Under the pieces are notes generated by a model. The model had not been told where the DNA came from. It was given only the letters and a program-made list of their open reading frames with translations, and did no database searches. A program made the translations under genes and the position numbers. From NCBI GenBank assembly GCA_018267915.1, contig JAFDXN010000059.1:68655-102618 (forward strand): a stretch of DNA of 33,964 nucleotides, read 5' to 3'. Shown here one piece after another: positions 15,877 through 24,394 of this stretch. Within the stretch, counting starts at the first letter, position 1. Each line of letters begins with the position of its first letter. This DNA is from Bacteroidota bacterium (lineage in GTDB: Bacteria > Bacteroidota > Bacteroidia > Chitinophagales > Chitinophagaceae).

Positions 15877-17370
15877 ATGTCGCTTAGTAAGATCAGCACA
15901 ATTCAAAAGACTTCACTACTCATAGTTGTGTTGTGTGTCGTGACGCGGCTACCTCAGTTACTAAGCCCCAACCTGGTGCTGGACGGCGACGAATGCGTCG
16001 TCGCCTTTATGGCGAAAAATCTCTACCTCGGCCGCCGTTTTGATGTTTTTTTTCTTGGCCAGCAATACGGCTTCTCGCTTTTGGAGAGCTTCATAATAGT
16101 TCCCTTCTATGCCATCTTTGGTATTAGCACACTCGCCGTGAAGCTGGCAATGCTCACTATATGGTCGGGAGGGGTACTGCTCTTTTATCGTGCATTGGCA
16201 AACATTAATCCCGGTAGCCGCAAATTCGCTTTGCTCGTAACGATATTATTTATCTCAGCGCCTGCCTGGGCGGCATGGTCAATGAAAGCGCGTGGGGGAT
16301 ACCTTACCTCATTTTTTCTGTCCTCCCTGGTTTTGTATCTGTTATTTCATCCACGTTTTCAGGCCCGGCCTCACATCCATCTCCTTCCTGGCTGCCTGGT
16401 TGTGTTAATATACCAAAGCCAGGCGTTGTGGTTGCCTGGCCTGATTCCTTTTGTGCTGTACGTTTTTCTCAGGAACAAGAGCTTAAAAACCCTTTTGTTT
16501 TTGGGGGCAGGTATTTTACCAACTGCTTTACTGTTCTGGTATCTCAAAAAAGATCTGCATAATTTCTACACACCGTATTGGGCATTGCCCACGCGAGCCA
16601 ATGTCAAAAACTATTTCGCACGCCTTCCGCTATTTGTATATGATAACATGCACGGCAATTACTTTCTGAACACCATACAGAAACCCGACTTTTTTGCGGC
16701 CTTGTGCGGTTACGTATATGCCGTATTGGTTTTCGGTCTTTTTGTGACGGCGCTAGTTATTTTGGTATTGCGTACGAAAGGTACAGGTCTCTTTGTCGTC
16801 TCAATATTTAGCATAGCGCTTACCCTGTCTTATACTTTATTATCCCCGGTCGTTGAGCCCCGCTATTTGCTCCCTCTGTTAGGCTATACCTTACTAAGCT
16901 GGTATTTGCTGTTACCGGTTTTTCCCAAAGAGAAAGTACTTACAGCTACTATTCTTGCCTTTTCGGCGATAAGTGCCGTAGCCACAGCCGCCTTTTATAA
17001 TTTTTCTTTTGATAACGTACGTGAGAAGGAGTTAAAAGCTGCCATAAATTCTATAGACCACAACGGAATAAACTACCTGTTTACCCGGAATGATATGTTT
17101 GCCTGGCAGATCATTTTTTACTCGGACGAAAAGGTACTATGCAGGGGACCGGAAATGCCGGGAAGGAATCCTGTTTATTCGTTAAGGATAAATGACGCCC
17201 TGGATAGCCGCCGAAAGACCGCCCTCATAGGTGATAACGACCACCCCGACGACTATAAGCCGCTCTATAGCAATGTGATCATTATTGGCCATTATTACCT
17301 GTGTCTTTATCCGCCGAAGGAAATCCTTAGCCAGACGTTCAGCTTCACAACAAAAGCGCAATGTCGCTAA
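15877..17370 (+). CDS. GT-C/GT39-like polytopic membrane glycosyltransferase, paralog 1
   Basis: An inner-membrane protein of about 497 aa with 9-11 hydrophobic segments. It resembles the GT-C superfamily (GT39/ArnT/PMT-like), whose members transfer sugars from polyprenyl-phosphate donors on the periplasmic face. The first extracytoplasmic loop has DGDEC, an acidic motif where GT-C enzymes hold their catalytic Asp/Glu. AWSMKARGGYLTSF and YQSQALWLPGLIP follow in the middle. The C-terminal 120 residues are soluble and probably periplasmic. ATG 15877 (MSLSKIS) is preferred to 15835 because it aligns with the N-terminus of the paralog at 20326 and follows a promoter-like box. The substrate is unknown. 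The stop lies 6 nt from that of the convergent L,D-transpeptidase. Confidence 0.8.
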   Translation: MSLSKISTIQKTSLLIVVLCVVTRLPQLLSPNLVLDGDECVVAFMAKNLYLGRRFDVFFLGQQYGFSLLESFIIVPFYAIFGISTLAVKLAMLTIWSGGVLLFYRALANINPGSRKFALLVTILFISAPAWAAWSMKARGGYLTSFFLSSLVLYLLFHPRFQARPHIHLLPGCLVVLIYQSQALWLPGLIPFVLYVFLRNKSLKTLLFLGAGILPTALLFWYLKKDLHNFYTPYWALPTRANVKNYFARLPLFVYDNMHGNYFLNTIQKPDFFAALCGYVYAVLVFGLFVTALVILVLRTKGTGLFVVSIFSIALTLSYTLLSPVVEPRYLLPLLGYTLLSWYLLLPVFPKEKVLTATILAFSAISAVATAAFYNFSFDNVREKELKAAINSIDHNGINYLFTRNDMFAWQIIFYSDEKVLCRGPEMPGRNPVYSLRINDALDSRRKTALIGDNDHPDDYKPLYSNVIIIGHYYLCLYPPKEILSQTFSFTTKAQCR

Positions 17371-17376
17371 CACTGC

Positions 17377-17886
17377 TCAGGGCAGTATATTCACCGGCGT
17401 GCCTAAAGCCACCCGGTCAAATAACTCGTCGATTTCTTCATCTGTCAGCGCTATACAACCATGGGTCCAGTCTTTAAGCCGGTGTAACTCGCCCACATAG
17501 CCCTGGCCATTAGGCAGTCCGTGTATCTTGATATCCCCGCCGGGCCTTTTCCCAAGTTTATAGGCCGCTTGCCTATCTTTAGCTGCGGGGTACGAGATGC
17601 CCAGGCTTTTGTGATAAAGGCTATGGCCGTTCTTGCCGTTGATGAAATAGGCTCCTTCGGGTGTGCGCATATCCCCCTCGAATTGTTTGGCGCCGCTCGG
17701 TTGCAGGCCCAGCGCCACTTTGTAGGTTTTCAGCAACGCTTTGTTTTTGAACACGCAGAGCTCGTGTCGCTGTTTGTAAACGACGATGCTATCCGGTTTT
17801 ACGGTCAACGGAATGCTGGCTGAAGCTGTAAATGCGATGGCTGCCAAAATGCAGCACAACAGTGGAGTAACGCGATGCATATGCAA
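17377..17886 (-). CDS. L,D-transpeptidase (YkuD domain)
   Basis: A 169-aa exported protein. A signal peptide spans about residues 1-24 (CCILAAIAFTASA). The rest is one YkuD catalytic domain. The active-site motif is IHGLPNG followed by DWTHGCIAL, with His117 in the first part and His142, Gly143 and Cys144 in the second. The usual S/T-H-G-C has Thr here. Such enzymes make 3-3 peptidoglycan cross-links or attach proteins to peptidoglycan in the periplasm. The single-domain length is short for the family and no peptidoglycan-binding module is present. ATG 17886 and 17880 are both possible (MHMH). A 12-bp palindrome AAGATGCATCTT (17906-17917) sits about 20 nt upstream and could be an operator. 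Confidence 0.9.
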   Translation of the reverse strand: MHMHRVTPLLCCILAAIAFTASASIPLTVKPDSIVVYKQRHELCVFKNKALLKTYKVALGLQPSGAKQFEGDMRTPEGAYFINGKNGHSLYHKSLGISYPAAKDRQAAYKLGKRPGGDIKIHGLPNGQGYVGELHRLKDWTHGCIALTDEEIDELFDRVALGTPVNILP

Positions 17887-17939
17887 AATGTTTTGGTCTT
17901 TGCATAAGATGCATCTTTTCTATATTTCCACACGAGCTG

Positions 17940-19274
17940 CTACTCCTTGTAGAAGAACCATTTAACCAGTTCCCTGTAGCTGGCCTTTTTGCCATACATA
18001 AGGATGCCTACCCTGTATATGCGCGCAGCTACCCAGGTAGTAAATACAAAACCGGCAAGCAACAATCCCATCGACAGCGCCAGTTGCCATGCGGGCACGT
18101 CAAACTGCAGCCTTACCATCATCGCCACAGGCGATGTGAACGGAATGAGCGACAGCCATACGGACAGCGGGCTATCAGGATTGTTAATGACGAAGCTGAT
18201 GGATAGTATAAAAGTAAAAATAAGTGGAAGTGTAATGGGTAGCATAAACTGCTGCGTTTCCGTCTCATTGTCGACAGCCGAACCCACTATTGCAAACACA
18301 GCACTGTAGATGAAGTAGCCAAATAGGAAATAGAACAGGAAAGTGAGCACCGTTTTGGTCACATTTATCTGCTGTATCTTCTGCATGATCTTCACTTTCA
18401 TATCCTGCTTGTCCGGCTTTTGTAGCGTTGACTGCGCCACAGCGCTGTTAGCACCCGCAGGTGAAGCCTGCATCATCGTTTGCTGCACCTGGGCGGGATT
18501 ACCCTTCATAACCATAGTACCTGCAACTCCTGTTAATGTTATTGTTAGAATGATCCATAGCAGGAACTGTGTAAGACCCACCATGCCTATACCTATGATC
18601 TTGCCAAGCATTAGTTGGAACGGCTTTACTGACGAAATGATCACCTCAATAACTCTGCTGGTCTTTTCCTCTATTACCCCACGCATCACCTGCGCCCCAT
18701 AGATGAAGAGCGACATATACACCAGGAAAGCGCAAAGGAAGGCTACCCCATATGCAACCAGTGTGTCTGCGTCTTTCTCACCTTCGGCTGTTATTTGTTT
18801 AGCATTTATTTCCAGGTGGCTTTGCGCCTTGCGAAGGACCGCAGTATCGATACCTGCGGCCACCAGTTTATGATTTTTTACCAGGTTATTCATCTGGTCC
18901 TCTATGCTGCTCACCATGCTTGCGCCTGCTTTCTTTTCGCTCAGTATTTCCACATTTTCCAGCGATGCCGGTATATGCAGCAGGTAGGCGTTTTCCTTAT
19001 CGGTCACCTTAGCTTTGGCTTTGTCATAAGTCTCATCGGTGTAGCTGAACTTAATATTGCTTACGTTCTTCAGGTTATTGCGGAACATACCGTTTTCGTC
19101 TACAACGGTCACATTTTTGGCATCGCCCAGCTCATCACTTTTAGCCATCAGGTAGCCCATTGTGCCGTACATGCCGATCACTAATATCGGCACCACGAAG
19201 GTCATTACGATGAAAGATTTCTTTTTTACACGCGATAAATATTCACGCCTTATAATGAGGAAGACTTTGTTCAT
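17940..19274 (-). CDS. ABC-2 type transporter permease (NatB-like)
   Basis: A 444-aa inner-membrane subunit. The first membrane segment (about 22-44, FIVMTFVVPILVIGMYG) is followed by a long extracytoplasmic domain (about 45-170). A block of five or so hydrophobic segments then runs to the C-terminus, with the typical GVIEEKTSRVIEVIISSVKP loop of ABC-2/NatB/YhaP-type permeases. It starts 3 nt after the ATPase gene, so the two are translationally coupled and form one exporter. NatAB-type systems export Na+ or other toxic compounds; the substrate here is not shown. A Met-, Gln- and Ala-rich stretch around 255-295 is poorly conserved in character and may be a loop. Confidence 0.88.
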   Translation of the reverse strand: MNKVFLIIRREYLSRVKKKSFIVMTFVVPILVIGMYGTMGYLMAKSDELGDAKNVTVVDENGMFRNNLKNVSNIKFSYTDETYDKAKAKVTDKENAYLLHIPASLENVEILSEKKAGASMVSSIEDQMNNLVKNHKLVAAGIDTAVLRKAQSHLEINAKQITAEGEKDADTLVAYGVAFLCAFLVYMSLFIYGAQVMRGVIEEKTSRVIEVIISSVKPFQLMLGKIIGIGMVGLTQFLLWIILTITLTGVAGTMVMKGNPAQVQQTMMQASPAGANSAVAQSTLQKPDKQDMKVKIMQKIQQINVTKTVLTFLFYFLFGYFIYSAVFAIVGSAVDNETETQQFMLPITLPLIFTFILSISFVINNPDSPLSVWLSLIPFTSPVAMMVRLQFDVPAWQLALSMGLLLAGFVFTTWVAARIYRVGILMYGKKASYRELVKWFFYKE

Positions 19275-19277
19275 GGC

Positions 19278-20183
19278 TTAATTCATTTTATTAACCTTGT
19301 CAATAAATATATCGTTCATAGTGGGAATGAGCTCCTCAAAACGGCTGATATGCCCCTTTGTGATAAAGTAGCTGAGTATATCATTCGAGTTGGCGCCGCT
19401 GTTCAACTTCAGTTTCAGGTGGTGCTCATCGCCATTGCTGCTTGTTTCAGTTATCGTGAACGGTGCATTGCCGTTCGGTTCTGCGTTGCTGCCTGAATAC
19501 TCAAGCAAGTAGCTATTGCTCCTGTAGGTGTTTTTAATATCCTTTACTCTGCCTTCCAATATCTTATGCGATTTGTTCAGTAATGCGATCGAGTCGCATA
19601 GCTCCTCCACCGATTCCATTCTGTGTGTAGAGAAAATGATGGTAGCGCCTTTTTTGTTTAGTTCCAGAATCTCGTCTTTGATCACTTCGGCATTCACCGG
19701 GTCAAAACCCGAGAACGGTTCATCCAGTATCAGCAGCTCCGGCTCATGTATCACTGTAGCAATGAACTGTGCCTTTTGTTGCATGCCTTTCGACAGCTCC
19801 TCTACTTTTTTGTTCCACCAGCTCTCGATGCCCAGCTTCACAAACCAGGTTTTTATCCGGCGTTTTGCTTCGTCATTGCTTAGCCCTTTTAGCCTCGCCA
19901 TGTACATGATCTGCTCACCTATCTGCATCTTTTTATACAGCCCGCGTTCCTCGGGCAGGTAGCCTATACGTTCGATGTGCGATTGGTTAAGTCGTTCTCC
20001 GTTAAAAAATATTTCTCCCGAGTCGGGCGCGGTGATCTGGTTGATGATGCGTATCAGCGAGGTCTTGCCGGCCCCATTGGGCCCCAGCAGCCCGAAGATG
20101 CTGCCCTTCTCTACTTCCATACTCACATCATCCAGCGCGCGGTATTTGTCGTACTCTTTTACAATATGCCTGATACTTAACAT
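19278..20183 (-). CDS. ABC transporter ATP-binding protein (NatA-like)
   Basis: A 301-aa cytoplasmic ATPase subunit. Walker A is GPNGAGKT (residues 34-41). The signature is LSKGMQQK (130-137), a Q-rich variant of LSGGQ. Walker B is LLILDEP (150-156), followed by FSGFDP, and the H-loop is STHRMES. The C-terminal 90 residues form an extra domain usual in this exporter group. Its partner permease follows after 3 nt. TTATTTTG at 20212-20219 (minus strand) is one base off the -7 consensus and 28 nt upstream of the ATG. The gene is divergent from the second GT39-like gene. Confidence 0.93.
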   Translation of the reverse strand: MLSIRHIVKEYDKYRALDDVSMEVEKGSIFGLLGPNGAGKTSLIRIINQITAPDSGEIFFNGERLNQSHIERIGYLPEERGLYKKMQIGEQIMYMARLKGLSNDEAKRRIKTWFVKLGIESWWNKKVEELSKGMQQKAQFIATVIHEPELLILDEPFSGFDPVNAEVIKDEILELNKKGATIIFSTHRMESVEELCDSIALLNKSHKILEGRVKDIKNTYRSNSYLLEYSGSNAEPNGNAPFTITETSSNGDEHHLKLKLNSGANSNDILSYFITKGHISRFEELIPTMNDIFIDKVNKMN

Positions 20184-20325
20184 GGTAACTGAATTGTGGG
20201 ATGAATTTAGGCAAAATAAAAGCTTGAATGGCTAAATACGGGAACCGGATTTAATAAAATCGCTGATTGGTGTATCGTTTTTACACACCGCTCATACTAA
20301 TGCGAATTCGCCGAATGTCCATATA

Positions 20326-21807
20326 TTGTTGATCAAATTCACTTCCTTGAGCCGGCTTCGCAATAGTGCACCATATATATGTATCGTTTTGCTCTGCTTC
20401 ATTAGCCGTTTACCGCAGTTGTTTAGTCACAATTTCATAATGGATGGCGATGAATGCACAGTTGGGCTGATGGCTAAACATATGTTGCAGGGTAAGGAGT
20501 TCCCGGTATTTTTTTACGGCCAGTCGTACGGTTTTTGCCTTGTAGAGACAATGTTCATTTCGCTTGCATACTGCATCGGTGGCGTAAACGATTATAGCGT
20601 GAAGCTTTCGATGCTTGTGCTCTGGGCCATCGGTATTATTTTTTTTTATAAAACTCTTCGGTCGATTTGCCGGAACGGCAGCCTACTGCCTATGCTGGTC
20701 ACTCTTTTGTTTATTTTCACCCCTGCCTGGGGGGCATGGTCCATGAAGGCAAGGGGTGGCTACCTTACCTCGTTTACACTTACATGGCTCATCACCTGGA
20801 TATTATTCAGCAGGAACGATTATAAGCCGCTCATCTGCCTGCTGCTGGGACTGCTGCTTTCGATTACGTACCAAAGCCAGGCCTTGTGGATTCCGGGTTT
20901 GTTGCCGCTCCTGGTTTACAGGTTTTATCTTAGCGGCCACCGCTTGCGTAACACACTGCTGCTGCTATTGGGTTTCACAATTCCCTTTGCCATTTTTTTA
21001 GCCCTTCCACATTCACCCTCCGACTTTTCACAAGCATACTCGCTCAGGTTTTCTCCACCGGCCGTTTGGGAGAAGACTGCAACCCTCCCTCACTTCCTGT
21101 TCGTGAATTTTCACGGCTTTTATTATCTTTTTTGGACCTACCCGCCACCACTGGCAAATAGTCTTTTCGCGCTGGCATTTATGCTCTGTCTTTTAGGACT
21201 GATCGTCTGGGGCATCGTGCTTATCTTAAAAGCACCGGGAAAAAGCAGCTTATATGTATCGCTCTTCCTCGCTATCTTATTCACGATACTGTATGTACCT
21301 TTTATTCCTACCAACAGCCCGCGTTACCTGCTGCCTGTATCCGGCATTACTTTGCTGGCGCTAGGCGTTTTTCTCGACAAGGTCAACCGTAAAGTATTGA
21401 GCTACGGCCTTATCGTTCCGTTGTGCGCAATAGGTGCCGTCGCGCTCTTTTCCTTCAAGGACCTGCAGGTCTTTGGTGCCGACAGAAGTAGCCTGCTGGC
21501 TTCTATAAAATACCTGCAAAGCGAAAAGATCAACTATGTCTTTTGCCCTGAAGAGCTATTGCAATGGCAGATTGATTTTTATTCGAACGAAAACGTCATT
21601 GCACGTTATTACGGAGCCAGGACACGATATCCTGCTTATACGCGCCGGGTCAACGAAGCCTTTATTGCTGGCAAGAGAACTGCGGTAGTGCAGCTAGGTC
21701 CGGAAGAGAAGTTTAAGAACTTGCCATCGGTCCCCTTTGGCGAATATCGCATATATGCCGACCCTGGCAGGAATCTGCTTGAAAAGGCAGGTTTGGTTCT
21801 TTATTAG
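20326..21807 (+). CDS. GT-C/GT39-like polytopic membrane glycosyltransferase, paralog 2
   Basis: A 493-aa inner-membrane protein clearly paralogous to the one at 15877. Shared segments are RLPQL, DGDEC (residues 40-44), VFFYGQSYGF versus VFFLGQQYGF, the identical AWSMKARGGYLTSF, YQSQALW, and in the C-terminal domain WQI-x-FYS and a Y-x(2-3)-R-x-N-x-A pattern. Both therefore keep the acidic first-loop motif expected of GT-C enzymes. No in-frame ATG gives a suitable start. Two tandem TTG codons at 20326 and 20329 do, and the alignment with the paralog supports them, so the start is unusual. The fatty-acid oxidation gene follows after 55 nt. Donor and acceptor are unknown. Confidence 0.8.
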   Translation: MLIKFTSLSRLRNSAPYICIVLLCFISRLPQLFSHNFIMDGDECTVGLMAKHMLQGKEFPVFFYGQSYGFCLVETMFISLAYCIGGVNDYSVKLSMLVLWAIGIIFFYKTLRSICRNGSLLPMLVTLLFIFTPAWGAWSMKARGGYLTSFTLTWLITWILFSRNDYKPLICLLLGLLLSITYQSQALWIPGLLPLLVYRFYLSGHRLRNTLLLLLGFTIPFAIFLALPHSPSDFSQAYSLRFSPPAVWEKTATLPHFLFVNFHGFYYLFWTYPPPLANSLFALAFMLCLLGLIVWGIVLILKAPGKSSLYVSLFLAILFTILYVPFIPTNSPRYLLPVSGITLLALGVFLDKVNRKVLSYGLIVPLCAIGAVALFSFKDLQVFGADRSSLLASIKYLQSEKINYVFCPEELLQWQIDFYSNENVIARYYGARTRYPAYTRRVNEAFIAGKRTAVVQLGPEEKFKNLPSVPFGEYRIYADPGRNLLEKAGLVLY

Positions 21808-21862
21808 TTAATCCCTGTTCTGAACTATTTTCAATAAATTGTGTGTCTAAAAGATCGGGTTT

Positions 21863-24343
21863 ATGAACAGGGCCATTCGTAAGGTAGCGGTGATAGGTAG
21901 TGGCGTGATGGGTAGTCGTATCGCATGTCATTTCGCAGGCATCGGGGTGCAGGTGTTATTACTGGATATAGTTCCGGGGGAGCCTAATGACGCAGAAAAA
22001 GCAAAGGGTTTGACAATTGAAAGCAAGCAGGTGCGCAACCGCATTGTGAATGATGCACTGCAGGCCACACTCAAAAGCAAACCCTCAGCCGTCTACACAA
22101 AAAAGGTGGCGGAGCTCGTGAAGACCGGCAATATCGACGACGACCTGCACCTTATAGCGGAGAGCGACTGGATCATAGAAGTAGTGGTAGAAAGGCTGGA
22201 TATCAAACAAAAGGTATTTGAAAAAATAGAGCAGTACCGCAAACGGGGAACACTAGTTACTACCAATACTTCAGGCATTCCCATCCACCTGATGAGCGAA
22301 GGCCGCAGCGAAGATTTTCAGCAAAACTTTTGCGGCACACACTTTTTCAATCCGCCGCGATATTTACGCCTGCTCGAAATAATACCTGCTCCAAAGACAA
22401 AGCCCGAAGTGCTTGATTTTCTCATGGACTATGGCAGCCGCTTCCTCGGAAAGACCACTGTGCTTTGTAAAGACACTCCCGCATTCATAGCCAATCGCGT
22501 AGGCGTATTCGGTTTCATGGCAGTGTTCAAAGCCATGCAGGAGCTCGGTTTGAATGTCGACGAAGTAGATCTGCTAACAGGCCCGATATTAGGTCGCCCC
22601 AAGTCTGCCACATTCCGCACAGGCGATGTAGTGGGATTAGATACTTTAGTGCACGTGGCCAAAGATTTGCCTGCAAATGCGCCCAACGACGAGGCAAAAG
22701 ACCTCTTCAAAATGCCACCCTTCCTGGAAAAAATGCTGGAGAACAAATGGCTGGGGGACAAAACAGGACAGGGTTTTTACAAAAAGGTAAAAGTCCCCGC
22801 TAACGCGGATAAAGCTTCATTTACGCAATCGCCGGAAGACCGCGGCGACGAGAAAAAGGTAAGCACCGCAGCGCAGAATACGAAGACGGAGATACTGACC
22901 CTGGACCTCAATACGATGGAGTACGGCCCGAAACGCAAAACCAGGTTTGCTACCATCGAGGCCGCAAAGCCAATCGATGACCTCGAGCAGCGATTAAAGG
23001 TTTTGTACACAGGACAGGATAAGGCCGGTGATTTTTACCGCCTCGTGCACCACATGATGTTTGCCTATAGCTCCAATCGTATTCCCGAGATAACCGATGA
23101 GCTTTATAAGATAGACGACGGGCTCAAAGCCGGGTTCGGCTGGGATATGGGCGCCTTCGAAAGCTGGGATGTGCTGGGTGTAGAGAAGGTGTTAAAGAAC
23201 ATGGACGCAGCAGGGATCAAAGTAGCAGACTGGGTAACGCAAATGCTCGAAAAAGGTTTCAAAACTTTTTACAAAACAGAAAACGGTCAACGCAAGTACT
23301 ACGACATCCGCACGCAAAGCTACCAACCCCTACCCGGCACAGGTGCCTTCATACTGCTCGAGCACCTCGACGAGAAAGTGGTATGGAAGAACAGTGCCTG
23401 TAAGCTGTATGACATCGGCGACGATGTGGTAGCCCTGCGCTGGAATACAAAGATGAACAGCATCGGCGGTGAGGTATTGGAGGGTGTGCAAAAGAGCGTA
23501 GCTATCGCTGAAGAAAAATATAAAGGGCTGATACTGGCCAATGGCGGCGCCAACTTCAGCGCTGGCGCTAATGTAGGTCTCATCTTTATGTTTGCCGCTG
23601 AACAAGAGTATGACGAGCTTGACTTCGCTATACGCCAGTTCCAGGCCACCACCATGCGCCTGCGTTATAGCAGCATACCGGTAATCGTAGCTCCGCATGG
23701 GCTCACCCTCGGCGGCGGCTGCGAAATGTGCCTGCATGCCGACGCCGTCCAGGCTGCGGCAGAGACATACATAGGTCTTGTAGAGGTAGGCGTGGGTCTC
23801 ATACCCGGCGGCGGCGGTACCAAAGAAATGGCAGTGCGCGCCAGCGACCGTAATATCAAAGAAGACATTGAGGTAAATTACCTGCAGCAATTATTCATCA
23901 ATGTAGCGACAGCCAAAGTAGCCACATCAGCACACGAAGGCTTTGAGAATTTTGTCTTCCGCCCTGGTACAGATCGCGTCTCCATCAATCCCGACAGGCG
24001 CATAGCCGATGCCAAACGCCGCATACTGGCCATGTACGAGCAGGGCTACACACAGCCGGCCCCGCGCACAGACATTAAAGTCCAGGGCCGCGGTGGTCTA
24101 GGCGGTTTGCTGGCAGGCATCCACGCCATGTGGCGCGGCAACTATGCCAGCGATTACGACAAACTCATAGCAGAAAAACTCGCTCACGTCATCTGCGGCG
24201 GCGACCTATCGCAGCCCACGCTCGTCTCCGAACAATACCTCCTCGACCTTGAGCGCGAAGCCTTCCTCAGCCTCTGCGGTCAAAGGAAAACACTGGAGCG
24301 TCTGCAGAGTATTTTACAAACCGGAAAACCATTAAGAAACTAA
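21863..24343 (+). CDS. Fused 3-hydroxyacyl-CoA dehydrogenase/enoyl-CoA hydratase (beta-oxidation)
   Basis: An 826-aa bifunctional cytoplasmic enzyme that hydrates enoyl-CoA and oxidises 3-hydroxyacyl-CoA with NAD. The dehydrogenase comes first: the NAD loop VIGSGVMGSRIA (about 10-21), TNTSGIPI, then GTHFFNPPRYLRLLEIIP with its catalytic His, and the C-terminal helical domain ending GDKTGQGFYKK. A second dehydrogenase C-domain follows (about 375-465). The crotonase domain is last (about 500-700), with oxyanion-hole segments GGANFSAGANVG and LTLGGGCEM and the acidic region LVEVGVGLIPGGGGTKEM. The order is that of the FadN/HBDH-ECH group and is reversed relative to E. coli FadB. Its usual thiolase and acyl-CoA dehydrogenase partners are not in the window. 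Confidence 0.93.
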   Translation: MNRAIRKVAVIGSGVMGSRIACHFAGIGVQVLLLDIVPGEPNDAEKAKGLTIESKQVRNRIVNDALQATLKSKPSAVYTKKVAELVKTGNIDDDLHLIAESDWIIEVVVERLDIKQKVFEKIEQYRKRGTLVTTNTSGIPIHLMSEGRSEDFQQNFCGTHFFNPPRYLRLLEIIPAPKTKPEVLDFLMDYGSRFLGKTTVLCKDTPAFIANRVGVFGFMAVFKAMQELGLNVDEVDLLTGPILGRPKSATFRTGDVVGLDTLVHVAKDLPANAPNDEAKDLFKMPPFLEKMLENKWLGDKTGQGFYKKVKVPANADKASFTQSPEDRGDEKKVSTAAQNTKTEILTLDLNTMEYGPKRKTRFATIEAAKPIDDLEQRLKVLYTGQDKAGDFYRLVHHMMFAYSSNRIPEITDELYKIDDGLKAGFGWDMGAFESWDVLGVEKVLKNMDAAGIKVADWVTQMLEKGFKTFYKTENGQRKYYDIRTQSYQPLPGTGAFILLEHLDEKVVWKNSACKLYDIGDDVVALRWNTKMNSIGGEVLEGVQKSVAIAEEKYKGLILANGGANFSAGANVGLIFMFAAEQEYDELDFAIRQFQATTMRLRYSSIPVIVAPHGLTLGGGCEMCLHADAVQAAAETYIGLVEVGVGLIPGGGGTKEMAVRASDRNIKEDIEVNYLQQLFINVATAKVATSAHEGFENFVFRPGTDRVSINPDRRIADAKRRILAMYEQGYTQPAPRTDIKVQGRGGLGGLLAGIHAMWRGNYASDYDKLIAEKLAHVICGGDLSQPTLVSEQYLLDLEREAFLSLCGQRKTLERLQSILQTGKPLRN

Positions 24344-24351
24344 CAATAAAA

Positions 24352-24374
24352 AAGGATCGCAAATCGCGATCCTT
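24352..24374. terminator. Bidirectional terminator between convergent genes
   Basis: A perfect 9-bp stem (AAGGATCGC, GCGATCCTT) has a 5-nt loop. An A-run lies on its left and CTAAATTATT on its right. It lies between the convergent stops of the beta-oxidation gene (24343) and the CstB-like gene (24395), and the A-run gives the minus-strand transcript a good U-tract. Confidence 0.75.
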
Positions 24375-24394
24375 CTAAATTATTGCGATAATCC

